From: Komagataella phaffii GS115
Lineage: Eukaryota; Ascomycota; Pichiomycetes; Pichiales; Pichiaceae
Length of the DNA stretch: 64,000 nt
Reading direction: 5' to 3'
Assembly: GCF_000027005.1 (NCBI RefSeq)
Contig: NC_012965.1
Span: 1,847,001-1,911,000, forward strand
How positions within the stretch are numbered: position 1 is the first letter of the stretch; each line of letters begins with the position of its first letter. Positions 33,182 to 42,694 of the stretch are shown here, in pieces. A model generated the notes under the pieces. It searched no databases. It saw nothing but the letters and a program-made list of their open reading frames with translations, and was not told the origin of the DNA. Position numbers and translations under genes: made by a program.

Positions 33182-34099
33182 TTTAATGAAAACTTTTCTG
33201 AAAGATTAAAAGACCAAAGGATGATACACGAAGAAAAGAGAAAAAAGATGTTCCAGTTGGGGAAATGATTGTTTATATAGCTTTCGGCATAGTGCTGCGC
33301 AGTTTAATTTCGAGATGTTGGACTAATCGGGAAGGATATTTCGAAATCTCCATCAGTAGTAAACATAATGCCTCGGTAATTAGTCGATTTCGGGGGGCTT
33401 TTTAAACCGGTAAAAGGCTGAAGTACCTCTTGGTGTAGGAGCTGAGTATGACGGTCTACTTATTTGGTAGTTTCTGGTCCAGTTTTATCCAATCTCTGTG
33501 ATCTTTGTGATATTCTTCCCCTGGTATGCGTGTTACCCGGAATTCCCATTCTGGTGGACGCTGAAATCGTAAATTACCGCAACTCAGCACTTGTCGCACC
33601 GGGTAACATCCAACCACTATTGTTCAAGCCAAAGCTGTTGTACAAGTTGGGATTGTGATTGGTAGTTCGATGCCTGCCCGTTGAGTCACTGCATGAGAAT
33701 CAATTACCTCATTTGAAAACTGCATTCGATATCTTGTACTTTGGTTAACTCATGGCTCTTGCATTACGTCGCTTGAACTACAGTCGTCGTCAGCGTTGTT
33801 TACCTCTGGACGAAATCGATGGTGAAATGCTACATAGGGAATGTTGTTCTTAGCAAGAAATTCTCTTTTTTTCCTACCAGGGTTCTCGTTCCAAGTGTCT
33901 TTTTTTCCCCGTGGGACTTCCCTCCCAATGGCCCCCTCCAACAGAGTTCCTTCTCATCTATCTTCTGAATATTTTTTTTCACTCCTATTATTTCTTGTCC
34001 ATACTGAAGCTCCACAATCCCTTGTTTAAACCCCTGGGATCTAAAGCACGTCTTGCAGCCCGTTATTACAGCTCCAAACGCTCGTTCACCGGTCCCAAG
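33182..34099. other. Divergent region between PMP1-like gene and TRZ1
   Basis: 918 nt. The left part holds the PMP1-like promoter. Two Reb1-type sites face each other: TTACCCGG at 33533-33540 and CCGGGTAA at 33599-33606. A 33-codon frame, ATG 33752 to TAG 33853, is in the same frame as TRZ1. From 33854 to the TRZ1 ATG the frame stays open. Pyrimidine-rich stretches ending in CAG (33880) and AAG resemble acceptors, but I find no convincing donor. Confidence 0.5.
33752..33853 (+). other. Upstream ORF in frame with TRZ1, basic N-terminus
   Basis: 33 codons starting MALALRRLNYSRRQRCLP: basic and acid-free for 18 residues, like a mitochondrial presequence. It ends at TAG 33851-33853, 246 nt before the TRZ1 ATG and in the same frame. 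It could be a plain uORF or the first exon of a second TRZ1 transcript. Confidence 0.3.
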
Positions 34100-36550
34100 A
34101 TGTTCGAAATTACCACTGTGGCCCACCCAAACGACGATCTTAACCATCCTCTGATCGTGGTTGAGGAGAAGATAAACTCCAAAAAGTTCTTCATTGGATC
34201 AGTTACAGAAGGTATTCAGAGAACGGTCAATGAGAGGAAAATCAAGCTGCCGAAGACGGAAAGTGTTTTTCTAACGGGAAAGTTGAGTTGGAACAGAATC
34301 GGTGGTCTTCCAGGGTTTCTCTTGACTGTTTTCGATCAAAAGTCCAGGGACAGTTTCTTCATAGTATACGGTAACCCTCTGCTTAAATACGTGATTGCCA
34401 CGTGGAGGTACTTCATTTTTAGAGTAGGCATGAACCTGGATGTCAAAATTGTTCAAGACCAGGAGGAAGAGTTGATTACTGACTCATTCAAAGCTAATGT
34501 GATTAATATCAGTCCTGCGAAACCAAAAGCTACAAACAACGTTTCCACGTCACTTCTGGATGCAATAATTTCCCACATATTCCCGCTCAATATCAACCTG
34601 AATAATTATTCTGAAAACAGAAAAAACTTTGATCGTATATCCCAAGTCAAGTTGCCCACAGTTGATGGTTTGAGTAACTCCTTTTCCACTAATTATCTTA
34701 TAGACTTCCATCCCGTAAGAGGAAAATTCAATGTCAAGAAAGCTATCGAGCTTGGGGTTCCTAAAGGTAAGACGTTTGCCCAACTAACTAAAGGAGAAGA
34801 TGTCCTTTTACCAGATGGAGTAACAGTTGTAAAATCATCTGACGTTGTGGAAGAGTCCAAAAGCTTCCCAAAACTGTTAGTGCTGGATATTCCTTCTGAC
34901 GAGTATCTCGAGCCAACATTGCATAATCCGTTGATAGTCTCATCCTCCCAGGATATCGGAATAGTATACATTTTCCTGAATGAAAAGTGTAACCTAAGTC
35001 GAATTCATCCAATACTGTTGAACTATTTCAATGCCAATTCTCATTGCCAATTTGTTGTTTCACACAAAGACATAACCAATAATCTTATAAACTTCACAGG
35101 AGCATCGTTAGTATCACTGAAACTCAAGGCTTTGTTTCCAAATTTTTTTCAACTGCCTTATTCATCACTTTCAAACGGCACTCCGTTCAACGAAAAATTC
35201 GCATCTAATGTTCACATACTTAATACTCGGTCTTGCCCTGTTGTGTTGAAGCCTGGTAGTCCTGATGCTGTTATCGTTGAAAACTCTTTGGAATCAGTCA
35301 ACCAGTTCTGGAAGGCTCGTTTCGATGAGTCGTTACTAGACACATTTGGTATATCATTTGACAGCATTGAACCATATATTAACGACAATAAGCTAGTCAC
35401 CAGTGGCTCCCTTTCGGACTCAGAAACGTTAAAGGATAAAGTTCAAGTGGTTACTTTGGGTACAGGGTCGTCACTGCCATCCAAGTACCGAAATGTTATT
35501 TCTACTGTTCTGAGGGTTCCTTACACTCAAGATGGCAAGCTACAATACAGATCCATTATAATGGACGGAGGAGAGAATACAATTGGTTCTATTAAAAGGA
35601 TATATGGGCCGGATTACCCCAAATTCTTCAAAGAACTACAATGCATTTATTTGAGTCATCTACATGCCGACCATCATCTCGGTATCATTTCTCTGATCGA
35701 AGAACGATTTAAACACAATAATACAGACTTATACCTCATTATTCCCTGGCAATATGAGACTTTCCTAAAAGAGTGGTCCCGACTGCCCAATCAAGATGAC
35801 CTGCCAGATTTGAGTAGGCTGAAGATATTCAGCTGTGAGCAGTTCCACACAAACCCGCACCCTTCGTTGGAACAGGTCAGCTTTGAACAAATGATAAATG
35901 CTAAGCAAACAATCACACCGAAGAAGATCCCCCTGCAGCGTATTTCCACAGAAACCATGTTCAAAGACCTTGGTCTGACAGGCATTCAGACCTGCAGTGC
36001 CATTCATTGTGAATGGGCCTACTCAGTGGGTTTTACATTTGATATTGGCGGAGACGCCTTCAAAGTCAGCTACTCAGGGGACACCAGGCCAAACCACCGT
36101 TTTGCTTTCGAGATTGGTAAGAATAGTGATCTTCTAATCCATGAAGCGACCCTTGAGGATGAACTAATGGAAGATGCGCTAAGCAAGAGACACTCTACTA
36201 TTTCAGAGGCAATATATGTTTCGATGCTTATGACCGCACGCAAGCTGATTCTCACGCATTTCTCGCAGCGCTATCCCAAGCTGCCTGATATGGATTCTCT
36301 GAAGAAAGTCTGGACGTTTATTGACGGAAACTACGATGAGAACCTAGAGCTATTCCAGAAATCTTACGTCTTCAAAAAATTCCAGCTGGATGCACAACAA
36401 CGTTTCAACGCCAAGCAAATGGGGATACTGTACGCCTTTGACAACATGGTGATCAATTACAATGAAATAGACCAACAGTTGCAACAGATCGACGCATTTG
36501 GAAGAGAAAGACTGGAACTACTATTCAGTTCGAAAGAGAAAGAGCTCTAA
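34100..36550 (+). CDS. TRZ1: tRNase Z, long form (tRNA 3' endonuclease)
   Basis: 816 residues from ATG 34100 (MFEITTVAHP), aligned with the start of S. cerevisiae Trz1 (838 aa). The long form has two metallo-beta-lactamase halves. The N-terminal half is degenerate but keeps the exosite region (PVRGKFNVKKAIELGVPKG). The C-terminal half has the zinc motif SHLHADHHLGI at ~518-528, HCEWAYSVGF, SGDTRP, HEATLED and LTHFSQRYPK. It removes 3' trailers from tRNA precursors in nucleus and mitochondria. The frame is open upstream without an ATG and encodes GSKARLAARYYSSKRSF, a presequence-like segment. Confidence 0.95.
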   Translation: MFEITTVAHPNDDLNHPLIVVEEKINSKKFFIGSVTEGIQRTVNERKIKLPKTESVFLTGKLSWNRIGGLPGFLLTVFDQKSRDSFFIVYGNPLLKYVIATWRYFIFRVGMNLDVKIVQDQEEELITDSFKANVINISPAKPKATNNVSTSLLDAIISHIFPLNINLNNYSENRKNFDRISQVKLPTVDGLSNSFSTNYLIDFHPVRGKFNVKKAIELGVPKGKTFAQLTKGEDVLLPDGVTVVKSSDVVEESKSFPKLLVLDIPSDEYLEPTLHNPLIVSSSQDIGIVYIFLNEKCNLSRIHPILLNYFNANSHCQFVVSHKDITNNLINFTGASLVSLKLKALFPNFFQLPYSSLSNGTPFNEKFASNVHILNTRSCPVVLKPGSPDAVIVENSLESVNQFWKARFDESLLDTFGISFDSIEPYINDNKLVTSGSLSDSETLKDKVQVVTLGTGSSLPSKYRNVISTVLRVPYTQDGKLQYRSIIMDGGENTIGSIKRIYGPDYPKFFKELQCIYLSHLHADHHLGIISLIEERFKHNNTDLYLIIPWQYETFLKEWSRLPNQDDLPDLSRLKIFSCEQFHTNPHPSLEQVSFEQMINAKQTITPKKIPLQRISTETMFKDLGLTGIQTCSAIHCEWAYSVGFTFDIGGDAFKVSYSGDTRPNHRFAFEIGKNSDLLIHEATLEDELMEDALSKRHSTISEAIYVSMLMTARKLILTHFSQRYPKLPDMDSLKKVWTFIDGNYDENLELFQKSYVFKKFQLDAQQRFNAKQMGILYAFDNMVINYNEIDQQLQQIDAFGRERLELLFSSKEKEL

Positions 36551-36630
36551 TAAGAGGCTATTATTAATTAATCTAGTGTTACATGAGGTATATCTGTTAT
36601 GCAATTGTTTGTCGTGATGCTGGTTCTGTA

Positions 36631-37164
36631 TTATACCAAATCTTTCAATCTGCCCTTCAAACAATAAGGGCACATCATATGCTTGCATCTATCACAATCA
36701 TACCGTATTGAGACTGATTGAAAGTGGTTTAAAAGTTCTGTTCTATTGTCTTTGAGCTCGTGGGCTACAGTTAGATCCCCAAAGGATTTGCCACACGAGC
36801 AGCAATACCACTGAATTATGTGGTTCATCTTCTTATGTTCATCCGCATGATCCGCGCTACACGCCGTAGGCTCTGACTTCTTCCTATGATGCTGTCTCTC
36901 AAAATAGTTATTGACGGAAGAGCCCAGGCTCAATGGAGAGACGATTATGTCGGAGCCCCTGGGCGATATTTCATTTAAATACTGCATTGTAGCAATCTGA
37001 TACTGTGTATCCTTATTGAGAGAATCCAGCTCGTCAACTTCGGAATTGGTAGAAACAGGTGAATATCCGACGGGCGTAGCTAATTTGGAGGAGTTCCTAC
37101 TGTCCTTTATGTCTAGCCGCAGGCTCCTGACCGCAGCAGTATCAACCTTATCCCTAAGATCCAT
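36631..37164 (-). CDS. Small protein with C-terminal zinc-ribbon-like cysteines
   Basis: 177 residues; not a family I can name. The N-terminal ~110 residues look disordered, with Ser-Pro sites (YSPVS, EISPRG, VSPLS). The C-terminal ~65 residues hold two paired cysteine clusters: CCSCGKSFG with a nearby HELKDN, then CDRCKHMMCPYC. The spacing suggests a double zinc ribbon, as in small uncharacterised fungal proteins. It converges with TRZ1, 80 nt between stops. Zinc binding is inferred from the cysteines only. Confidence 0.65.
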   Translation of the reverse strand: MDLRDKVDTAAVRSLRLDIKDSRNSSKLATPVGYSPVSTNSEVDELDSLNKDTQYQIATMQYLNEISPRGSDIIVSPLSLGSSVNNYFERQHHRKKSEPTACSADHADEHKKMNHIIQWYCCSCGKSFGDLTVAHELKDNRTELLNHFQSVSIRYDCDRCKHMMCPYCLKGRLKDLV

Positions 37165-38049
37165 ACCTTCAAGTCAATGCTTAGTAGCAAAATGTAAACG
37201 GCGGGCGACAACAGAAATGCGTATCCATGGGAAGATGCGCGTTAAATAACCTGAGTTCACATTTTCAGTTGCTAGCTCGAGACCGAAATTTTCAGGCTGA
37301 CGTAACTACATGTTCTGGAACATCTCTGAGTATTGTTTGGTTCTTTTTTTTTCGTGCACCGCAGGATACCATGGAAACTGCCTTACTCCTTTTTCACATA
37401 TTCTAAAAATGGGACGACTGCTGGCTAGTTTCTGTAGCCAAACGGGCAGACGAGACAAAAAGTCAGTTTACTTGTGGACATTACAGTAGTCACACTTGGA
37501 AGTCTAGAGGCCAGCAATCTCTCAACACTCACCTAGCCATACAATTTTTAGCCGAGAGAAGTTTTTGAAGCACCTGTTGACTCACGATCGTCAGATAATT
37601 TTAGTCTCGACATCTATTTTTTTGAGTAAAAGTACTGTTGCTTAAGCAGTCGGATTTGGTTGTGCTCTGTATGACGCATGCAGGCTGCCCTGGAGTCGTA
37701 TGCCCCAGTTTCCAATTCCGAACGGGGTTTTCCCATAAACGCCTATGCACAAAGGAACCTACAGGATAAATTGATATTGCACCATCTATCTCACAGTCTC
37801 CAAATGCACAAGAGAGGAGAAGAGCAGGAAAAAAAATAAAAAAAAAAAGGAAAGAAAAGAAGTTCAGTAATAGGACCAAGACGCTAGTGTAAATCAAATT
37901 TTAACTCTCACACAACCTAGAAGGTGATCTAGAAATGGGCGGTCGTGCATTGAATATGTATCTCCTCTCCAACGTCAGGTCAAACTGCAGCCCGCGCCAA
38001 AAAAAAAATAACCTAGAACCTGGGCCAAGCAGACATAGAGCGCATCACC
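37165..38049. other. Large intergenic region, no convincing gene
   Basis: 885 nt upstream of the zinc-ribbon gene and downstream of SMF3. The minus strand has a 98-codon open frame (37601-37897) with a Phe/Leu-rich start created by an A-rich run; it has low complexity and no recognisable domain. A GC-richer block at 37650-37760 stands out and might be an unannotated RNA, but I see no tRNA or snoRNA boxes. Confidence 0.4.
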
Positions 38050-39456
38050 CTACAAACCGTTGCGGCCCAATTCGACCAATGCGTAAACGTTGATAACTGA
38101 AATTAATACCCAAAGGGTGAACGAAACAGTAACGGTTAGCCAGTTGTTTGTAAGGTCTAGCACTTGGTCTCCGGTTGTGACAACCATGAACTTTTTGCAG
38201 CAAGTGAAGTAAATCAATGGGGCTGTCAGGAATGGCAGGGTAATGGACAAGATGACTTGGGAAACGTTTAATGCAGCAGATAATCCTTGACGGCCGATTG
38301 CGATTGCGATAACCAAACTAGGAACGATAGATATTGACCTCGTGACGATACGACGTTGCCACGGTTTCATGCTCCAGTTGAAATGTCCCTCGCACACAAT
38401 CTGACCTGCCATAGTACAAACGATTCCAGCTGATTGACCTGAGGCAAGCAGAGCCAACATGAAGATAGTTCCCACCACTGGGGCGATTGTTCGGGAGAGG
38501 AGAGAGTGAATGTCGTACAAGTCTGCATCAACAGCCTCTTCAGTGCCGTAAAGAGTAGCACCAGCAATGATAAGAATAGCTGAGTTCACAAAAAGAGCCA
38601 AAGTGAACAGGGTTACCGTCAGTTCCACGATAGAGAACCGGAGGGCATACTTGATTGCCTGGACGGATGGTTTGTATGAGTAGTAGCTCTCTTCAAACTC
38701 TGACTTTTCCGTGGCAGCAGGGGCGGCCACAATGTTATGTTTCACATCATATTCACGTAGACGGGGTTGCACTAACCCTGACCCCAAGAAAAGAGAGTGA
38801 GGCATCACCGTGGCACCAAGAATCGACGCAGCTGTGAAAATACCGTTGTTTTCGAAAATCTGTTTAGAAGGGACGAATCCTCTGAAGATGGAACGTGCGT
38901 TAGCTGTTGGTGGCAAGTAGCTCAGCTCAATACAGAAGCAAACAACTACCATTAGCACCAAAGCTGCCACACAGTATTCGAATGCTCGCACAAATTTCAT
39001 CGATGCTCCTGGACGCCAGGCCATCATCACCAGCAAAACGTCACTAACTGTCAGCAACACACCGGCCCAAAGAGGAACTCTGATAAGGATGTTCAATGCA
39101 ATTGCAGAACCAATGACCTCTGCTAAATCTGTAGCAATGATGGCAACTTCTGCGAAGACATAGATGACGATATTCATCCATGATGGAAGGTGTTCCCGAC
39201 AGCAACGCGACAGATCATATCCTGTAGCAGATCCCAACTTGATGCAAAGACTTTGGAGGAAAATTGCTATAATATTACTCATCAGGACGACACATAATAA
39301 ACTGTATTCGTTAGAAGCACCACCACTAATACCTGTAGCATAGTTACCAGGGTCAATGTAGGCCACAGCTATCATAAGACCCGGTCCAATAAAGGAGCAG
39401 TACTTCCTAAAGACCCTGAGTGAACTAATATAGAAATCTTTAACCTGTGCCTTCAT
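38050..39456 (-). CDS. SMF3: NRAMP-family divalent metal transporter, Smf3 type
   Basis: 468 residues with eleven or so membrane helices. TM1 carries the metal-binding DPGN motif (GPGLMIAVAYIDPGNYATG), and TM6 the MPH motif (GATVMPHSLFLGS). AEVAIIATDLAEVIGSAIAL and SGQSAGIVCTMAGQIV are further NRAMP hallmarks. The short N-terminus, overall length (Smf3 473 aa) and wording match S. cerevisiae Smf3, which exports iron from the vacuole, more closely than Smf1 or Smf2 (~550-575 aa). It shares a 285-nt divergent promoter with CDC33. Confidence 0.93.
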   Translation of the reverse strand: MKAQVKDFYISSLRVFRKYCSFIGPGLMIAVAYIDPGNYATGISGGASNEYSLLCVVLMSNIIAIFLQSLCIKLGSATGYDLSRCCREHLPSWMNIVIYVFAEVAIIATDLAEVIGSAIALNILIRVPLWAGVLLTVSDVLLVMMAWRPGASMKFVRAFEYCVAALVLMVVVCFCIELSYLPPTANARSIFRGFVPSKQIFENNGIFTAASILGATVMPHSLFLGSGLVQPRLREYDVKHNIVAAPAATEKSEFEESYYSYKPSVQAIKYALRFSIVELTVTLFTLALFVNSAILIIAGATLYGTEEAVDADLYDIHSLLSRTIAPVVGTIFMLALLASGQSAGIVCTMAGQIVCEGHFNWSMKPWQRRIVTRSISIVPSLVIAIAIGRQGLSAALNVSQVILSITLPFLTAPLIYFTCCKKFMVVTTGDQVLDLTNNWLTVTVSFTLWVLISVINVYALVELGRNGL

Positions 39457-39741
39457 CTGGAAGTAATAAAGCCGTTTGGTAGGAAGAGCTTTTGGAGTTT
39501 ATTTATTCCCCCCTGATGGCAGGGCTTTCAAAAAAAAAATATGCATGCGAAATGCTCCGGGATAGTCACATGATACATCACGCGTTCTACCATCCCAATT
39601 CAAACAAGTGCACCAATCAAATTTGGTAGCGCATGTAATTCACGTGACAGATCACGCTCTTTGGCTCTCCTCAATCCAGCGAAAAATCTTCCACAAACAC
39701 CAACTAGCTTCACCACCTCTCTTCCATTATCTTCATATCCA
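39457..39741. promoter_or_regulatory. SMF3-CDC33 divergent promoter with E-box elements
   Basis: CACGTGAC at 39641-39648 is a perfect Cbf1-type E-box. GTCACATGA, a related RTCACRTG element, lies near 39567. Either gene could be served. Motif matches only. Confidence 0.5.
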
Positions 39742-40350
39742 ATGTCAGAGACTGAAAACGCTCCTCACGAAAAGTCACTGCTTGACGACCAAGTTGATTT
39801 CACTGTTAAGCATCCGCTCAACTCTGAGTGGACACTATGGTATACGAAGCCAGCCGTTCATGAACAAGAAAGTTGGTCAGATTTGCTACGTCCTATCATT
39901 TCATTCAACTCGGTAGAGGAGTTCTGGGGAATCTTCAACTCCATTCCAAAGGCCTCCGATTTGCCAGTCAAGTCGGACTATCATCTTTTTAGAGATGGAA
40001 TCAAACCTGAATGGGAAGACGAGCGCAATGCTAACGGAGGAAAACTGACATACCAGTTTGCCTACAGAAAGGTTGATATCAATGAATTGTGGTCTCGCGG
40101 TCTGTTGAGTGTGATTGGTGAAACGATTCAGGATGATGACGGAGAAACTGAGGTGAACGGTATTGTTCTGAGCATTCGTCGTGCCGCTTTGAAGATTGCC
40201 CTCTGGACCAAGTCCAAGGATGAGGCAGTTTTGAGACCAATTGGCGAGAGATTCAAGAAAGTTTTGAAGTTGACAGCCCGTGATCATATTGACTTTCAAC
40301 CTCATAAGAGTGGTGCTGGTAGCAAGAACGTACCTTCTTTCAGCATTTAG
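39742..40350 (+). CDS. CDC33: mRNA cap-binding protein eIF4E
   Basis: 202 residues from ATG 39742 (MSETENAP); the frame extends 27 codons upstream but only from a TTG. The eIF4E fold keeps the conserved tryptophans and contacts: HPLNSEWTLWY, the EQESWSDLL region, FWGIFNSIPKASDLP, DYHLFRDGIKPEWED (cap-stacking Trp and Glu) and ALWTKS. It binds the m7G cap and recruits eIF4G. Length is close to S. cerevisiae eIF4E (213 aa). Confidence 0.96.
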   Translation: MSETENAPHEKSLLDDQVDFTVKHPLNSEWTLWYTKPAVHEQESWSDLLRPIISFNSVEEFWGIFNSIPKASDLPVKSDYHLFRDGIKPEWEDERNANGGKLTYQFAYRKVDINELWSRGLLSVIGETIQDDDGETEVNGIVLSIRRAALKIALWTKSKDEAVLRPIGERFKKVLKLTARDHIDFQPHKSGAGSKNVPSFSI

Positions 40351-40436
40351 TAGTAATAGTGCTAGTTATACTTAATATACACATAGTCCAAGTCTAGAAT
40401 AGCGTACAGCGCCCTCTATAATTGTTGTGTGACTTT

Positions 40437-41183
40437 TTATAACAACGCCAAGATCAAAGCTCCAATCATTCCGCATCTTGCCATGGCCCCCTGGGCTCCC
40501 GCAACATCAACTAATCCGCCAGCGGCTACGTTATCACTCACAGTAATTGTCTCGTAATCTCTTACTTCTCCAACTTCCCCGGTAAAACTTCCCATTCCAA
40601 CACTCCCGGATGATGGTTCGGCAAGTTCAGAGTAGAGGTTGGAAAATCTCTGAGAGTATAACGACATGGCTGTGGTAAGTTGTCCGTTCACGGTAAGTGT
40701 AACCCAAACAGTTGTAGCTGGAATGGTTGAAAGCGAGCCATCCGAGTTAGTCACAACTTCCGGAGGAGGCATACCTGCATTCGGATTAGTGGTTGTGGTC
40801 GTAGCTGCCGTATTTGTAGTTGTGGCACCAGTAGTGGTGGCCCTCGTGGTGCCAGTAGTGGTACCAGTAGTGACACCAGTTGGCGTGGCTGTGGTACCTG
40901 TTCCAGTGGTTGTTCCGGTTGTTGTAGTGGCTGCTCCCGCAGCAGGGGTAGTAGTGGGAGTTGACGTTGTAGTAGCTGCTCCTGCAGCAGGTGTAGTGGT
41001 GGGAGTGGAGGTTGTAGTCGTTGCTGCAGCGGCTCCTGCTGCTGGAGTTGTAGTTGTTGTTAACGGAGTGGTTGCAGTTGTAGGTCCAGTAGTAGTAGTT
41101 ACTGCCGCAGGTTCGACCGGGTCTTCTGCAAAGGCCAACTGTAGCACCGTAAATAGCATGAAAAGATTCATATCCAGCTTCAT
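40437..41183 (-). CDS. KRE1: Kre1-like GPI-anchored Ser/Thr-rich cell-wall protein
   Basis: 248 residues from ATG at 41183, which gives the signal peptide MKLDMNLFMLFTVLQLAFA. Residues ~25-150 are Thr/Ala/Pro-rich with a repeated STPTTTPAAGAA unit, surely heavily O-mannosylated. A conserved block follows: TTVWVTLTVNGQL, SLYSQRFSNLY and EPSSGSVGMGSFTGEVGEV, which I recognise as the Kre1 core. The C-terminus is hydrophobic after a small-residue cleavage region, as for a GPI signal. Kre1 acts in beta-1,6-glucan assembly and is the K1 killer-toxin surface receptor in S. cerevisiae. An in-frame upstream ATG is not favoured because it would bury the signal peptide. Confidence 0.75.
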   Translation of the reverse strand: MKLDMNLFMLFTVLQLAFAEDPVEPAAVTTTTGPTTATTPLTTTTTPAAGAAAATTTTSTPTTTPAAGAATTTSTPTTTPAAGAATTTTGTTTGTGTTATPTGVTTGTTTGTTRATTTGATTTNTAATTTTTNPNAGMPPPEVVTNSDGSLSTIPATTVWVTLTVNGQLTTAMSLYSQRFSNLYSELAEPSSGSVGMGSFTGEVGEVRDYETITVSDNVAAGGLVDVAGAQGAMARCGMIGALILALL

Positions 41184-41392
41184 TTTGTTGATAGTCTGAT
41201 CGTGTTTAGACAGGTTATGAAAGGTCAAGAAAGGAAACAGGTGAGAATGGAAAATAATGTTTAGTTTGTTCGCGCGTATTTCATCTATAAAATTAATTCT
41301 GTCAGGCTGGGCGGAGCTTGGAAGCAATTAAGTGCAAGCTCTGTCTACAAAAACAAAAAGGCATTCTCATCTTCTCTATTAACGTTCCTCTA

Positions 41393-42469
41393 CTAAAAGT
41401 TATCCCATTCATCGTCGTCATCCTTCTGGCCTGGCTTGTCTTGATATCTACCGGAATTCTTACTATCCTCATACATTCTGGTATACTCACCGCTTCTGTT
41501 TTGGTTATTGCTGTTGGAAGCAGCAACGCCATTCTCACGAAGTTGATTGAGCCTCTCCGTAGCATACTGATTAGTTTCTTGAACTTTTTGTCCAAACTGG
41601 GCCATGGCTCTTTTGGCTTGGTTGGTGAACTCCGACTCCTGCAAATCCTGAATACCTGGTTTGATTACCGTTTCCGTGACTTCTTGAACAGATTTGGATA
41701 TAGTAGACGAGAAAAGCCCCCAACCTCTCGTAAACGTGCCCAAGGGATCGGACTGGAATGACTCCGTGGTGAACTCGGCTAATGAGCCTTTCTTAGCACC
41801 CTTTGCTTGGTTAGTTTCAGCTGGTGTGTTACCAAATCCAGCGTATTTTCCACCTTGTGAGGGAGGTAAATGCTCTGGTCTTTGCTGGTTGATAGCACCT
41901 AAACGCTCAAAGTACTGTTCAGTTTTTTCCTTTGAAGGAGCAAACCCGCTATCAGCGGCACCCTCTTTTCTTGAAGAGATACTAGATGGAGTGTTAGAGA
42001 CCTCTCTGTCCAAAGAGACCAACGGTTGTGACGATTTCTCAGCAGCTCCAACGGAGGGAAGAGACTGTCCCGAATGGTCAGGTTTGACAAACGGCCGTCC
42101 CTCGACTTCTGATGTCAGCAGTTCTTTGTAGTCTTCAGCCACGTAGTTATCGAATTTAGTCTGTGGTTTCAAACCTACATCGAGTCCATTTTCGGTGAAG
42201 TATTGCAAACAGCGTTCATTACCACCCTTCTCCATTCTAAGCAGCTCATCTTCCCTAAACTGATCCATGGTAATACTTCGAACAAATGATATGTGGACAC
42301 CTAAACTCCTGTGCACCCCAGCACACTCCAAACATATGAAGATTCCAAACTTTGGAGACGCCCATTGAGGGTTGTGAGCTTTACAATCAAAACATTTTTT
42401 ATTAGCTCCTTCCTTTTGCAGTTTCAAAAGCTTTCTGCGAGAGTCTGGATCTATAGCCCAAGTAGACAT
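41393..42469 (-). CDS. GCS1: ARF GTPase-activating protein Gcs1
   Basis: 358 residues (S. cerevisiae Gcs1 is 352). The N-terminal ARF-GAP domain has the zinc finger [13 protein letters not shown]...CLEC and the arginine finger in [15 protein letters not shown]. The middle contains Ser-rich, ALPS-like segments ([28 protein letters not shown]) that sense membrane curvature. The last residues DDDDEWDNF form an acidic W-x-x-F motif, typical for binding adaptor appendages. It stimulates GTP hydrolysis on Arf1 at Golgi and endosomes. A run of ten G lies ~130 nt upstream (42597-42606). Confidence 0.95.
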   Translation of the reverse strand: MSTWAIDPDSRRKLLKLQKEGANKKCFDCKAHNPQWASPKFGIFICLECAGVHRSLGVHISFVRSITMDQFREDELLRMEKGGNERCLQYFTENGLDVGLKPQTKFDNYVAEDYKELLTSEVEGRPFVKPDHSGQSLPSVGAAEKSSQPLVSLDREVSNTPSSISSRKEGAADSGFAPSKEKTEQYFERLGAINQQRPEHLPPSQGGKYAGFGNTPAETNQAKGAKKGSLAEFTTESFQSDPLGTFTRGWGLFSSTISKSVQEVTETVIKPGIQDLQESEFTNQAKRAMAQFGQKVQETNQYATERLNQLRENGVAASNSNNQNRSGEYTRMYEDSKNSGRYQDKPGQKDDDDEWDNF

Positions 42470-42694
42470 TTGGTTAGTTCAAGTTGTTTCGATAATCGAT
42501 TAAGCGAGTAGAGTGAATCTAGACGTGTGCGATTTGATTTGGATGGTTGAAAGAGGAGCCCGCGAAGATCTGGAAAGTGGATAGTACAGAGAGTATGGGG
42601 GGGGGGACAGAAGAGTGAAAGGAGAAGTGTCAGCTTACAAAATAGGCAGTTGCAAACACGTTTATTACTAATGAGAAGAAAAGTGTTTAAATCT

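Noticed and set aside
33464..33658. 64-codon plus-strand frame between PMP1-like gene and TRZ1
   Set aside because: No ATG with good context, no known motif, and it overlaps two Reb1-type sites.
33655..33700. Possible tRNA B-box (AGTTCGATGCC)
   Set aside because: The flanking bases cannot form a T-arm stem and no A-box or acceptor stem is present.
37601..37897. 98-codon minus-strand frame
   Set aside because: Its hydrophobic start comes from an A-rich run; the rest has no coding character that I recognise.
40666..41199. 177-codon plus-strand frame rich in Val/Ala
   Set aside because: Antisense shadow of the Thr/Ala repeats of the KRE1-like gene.
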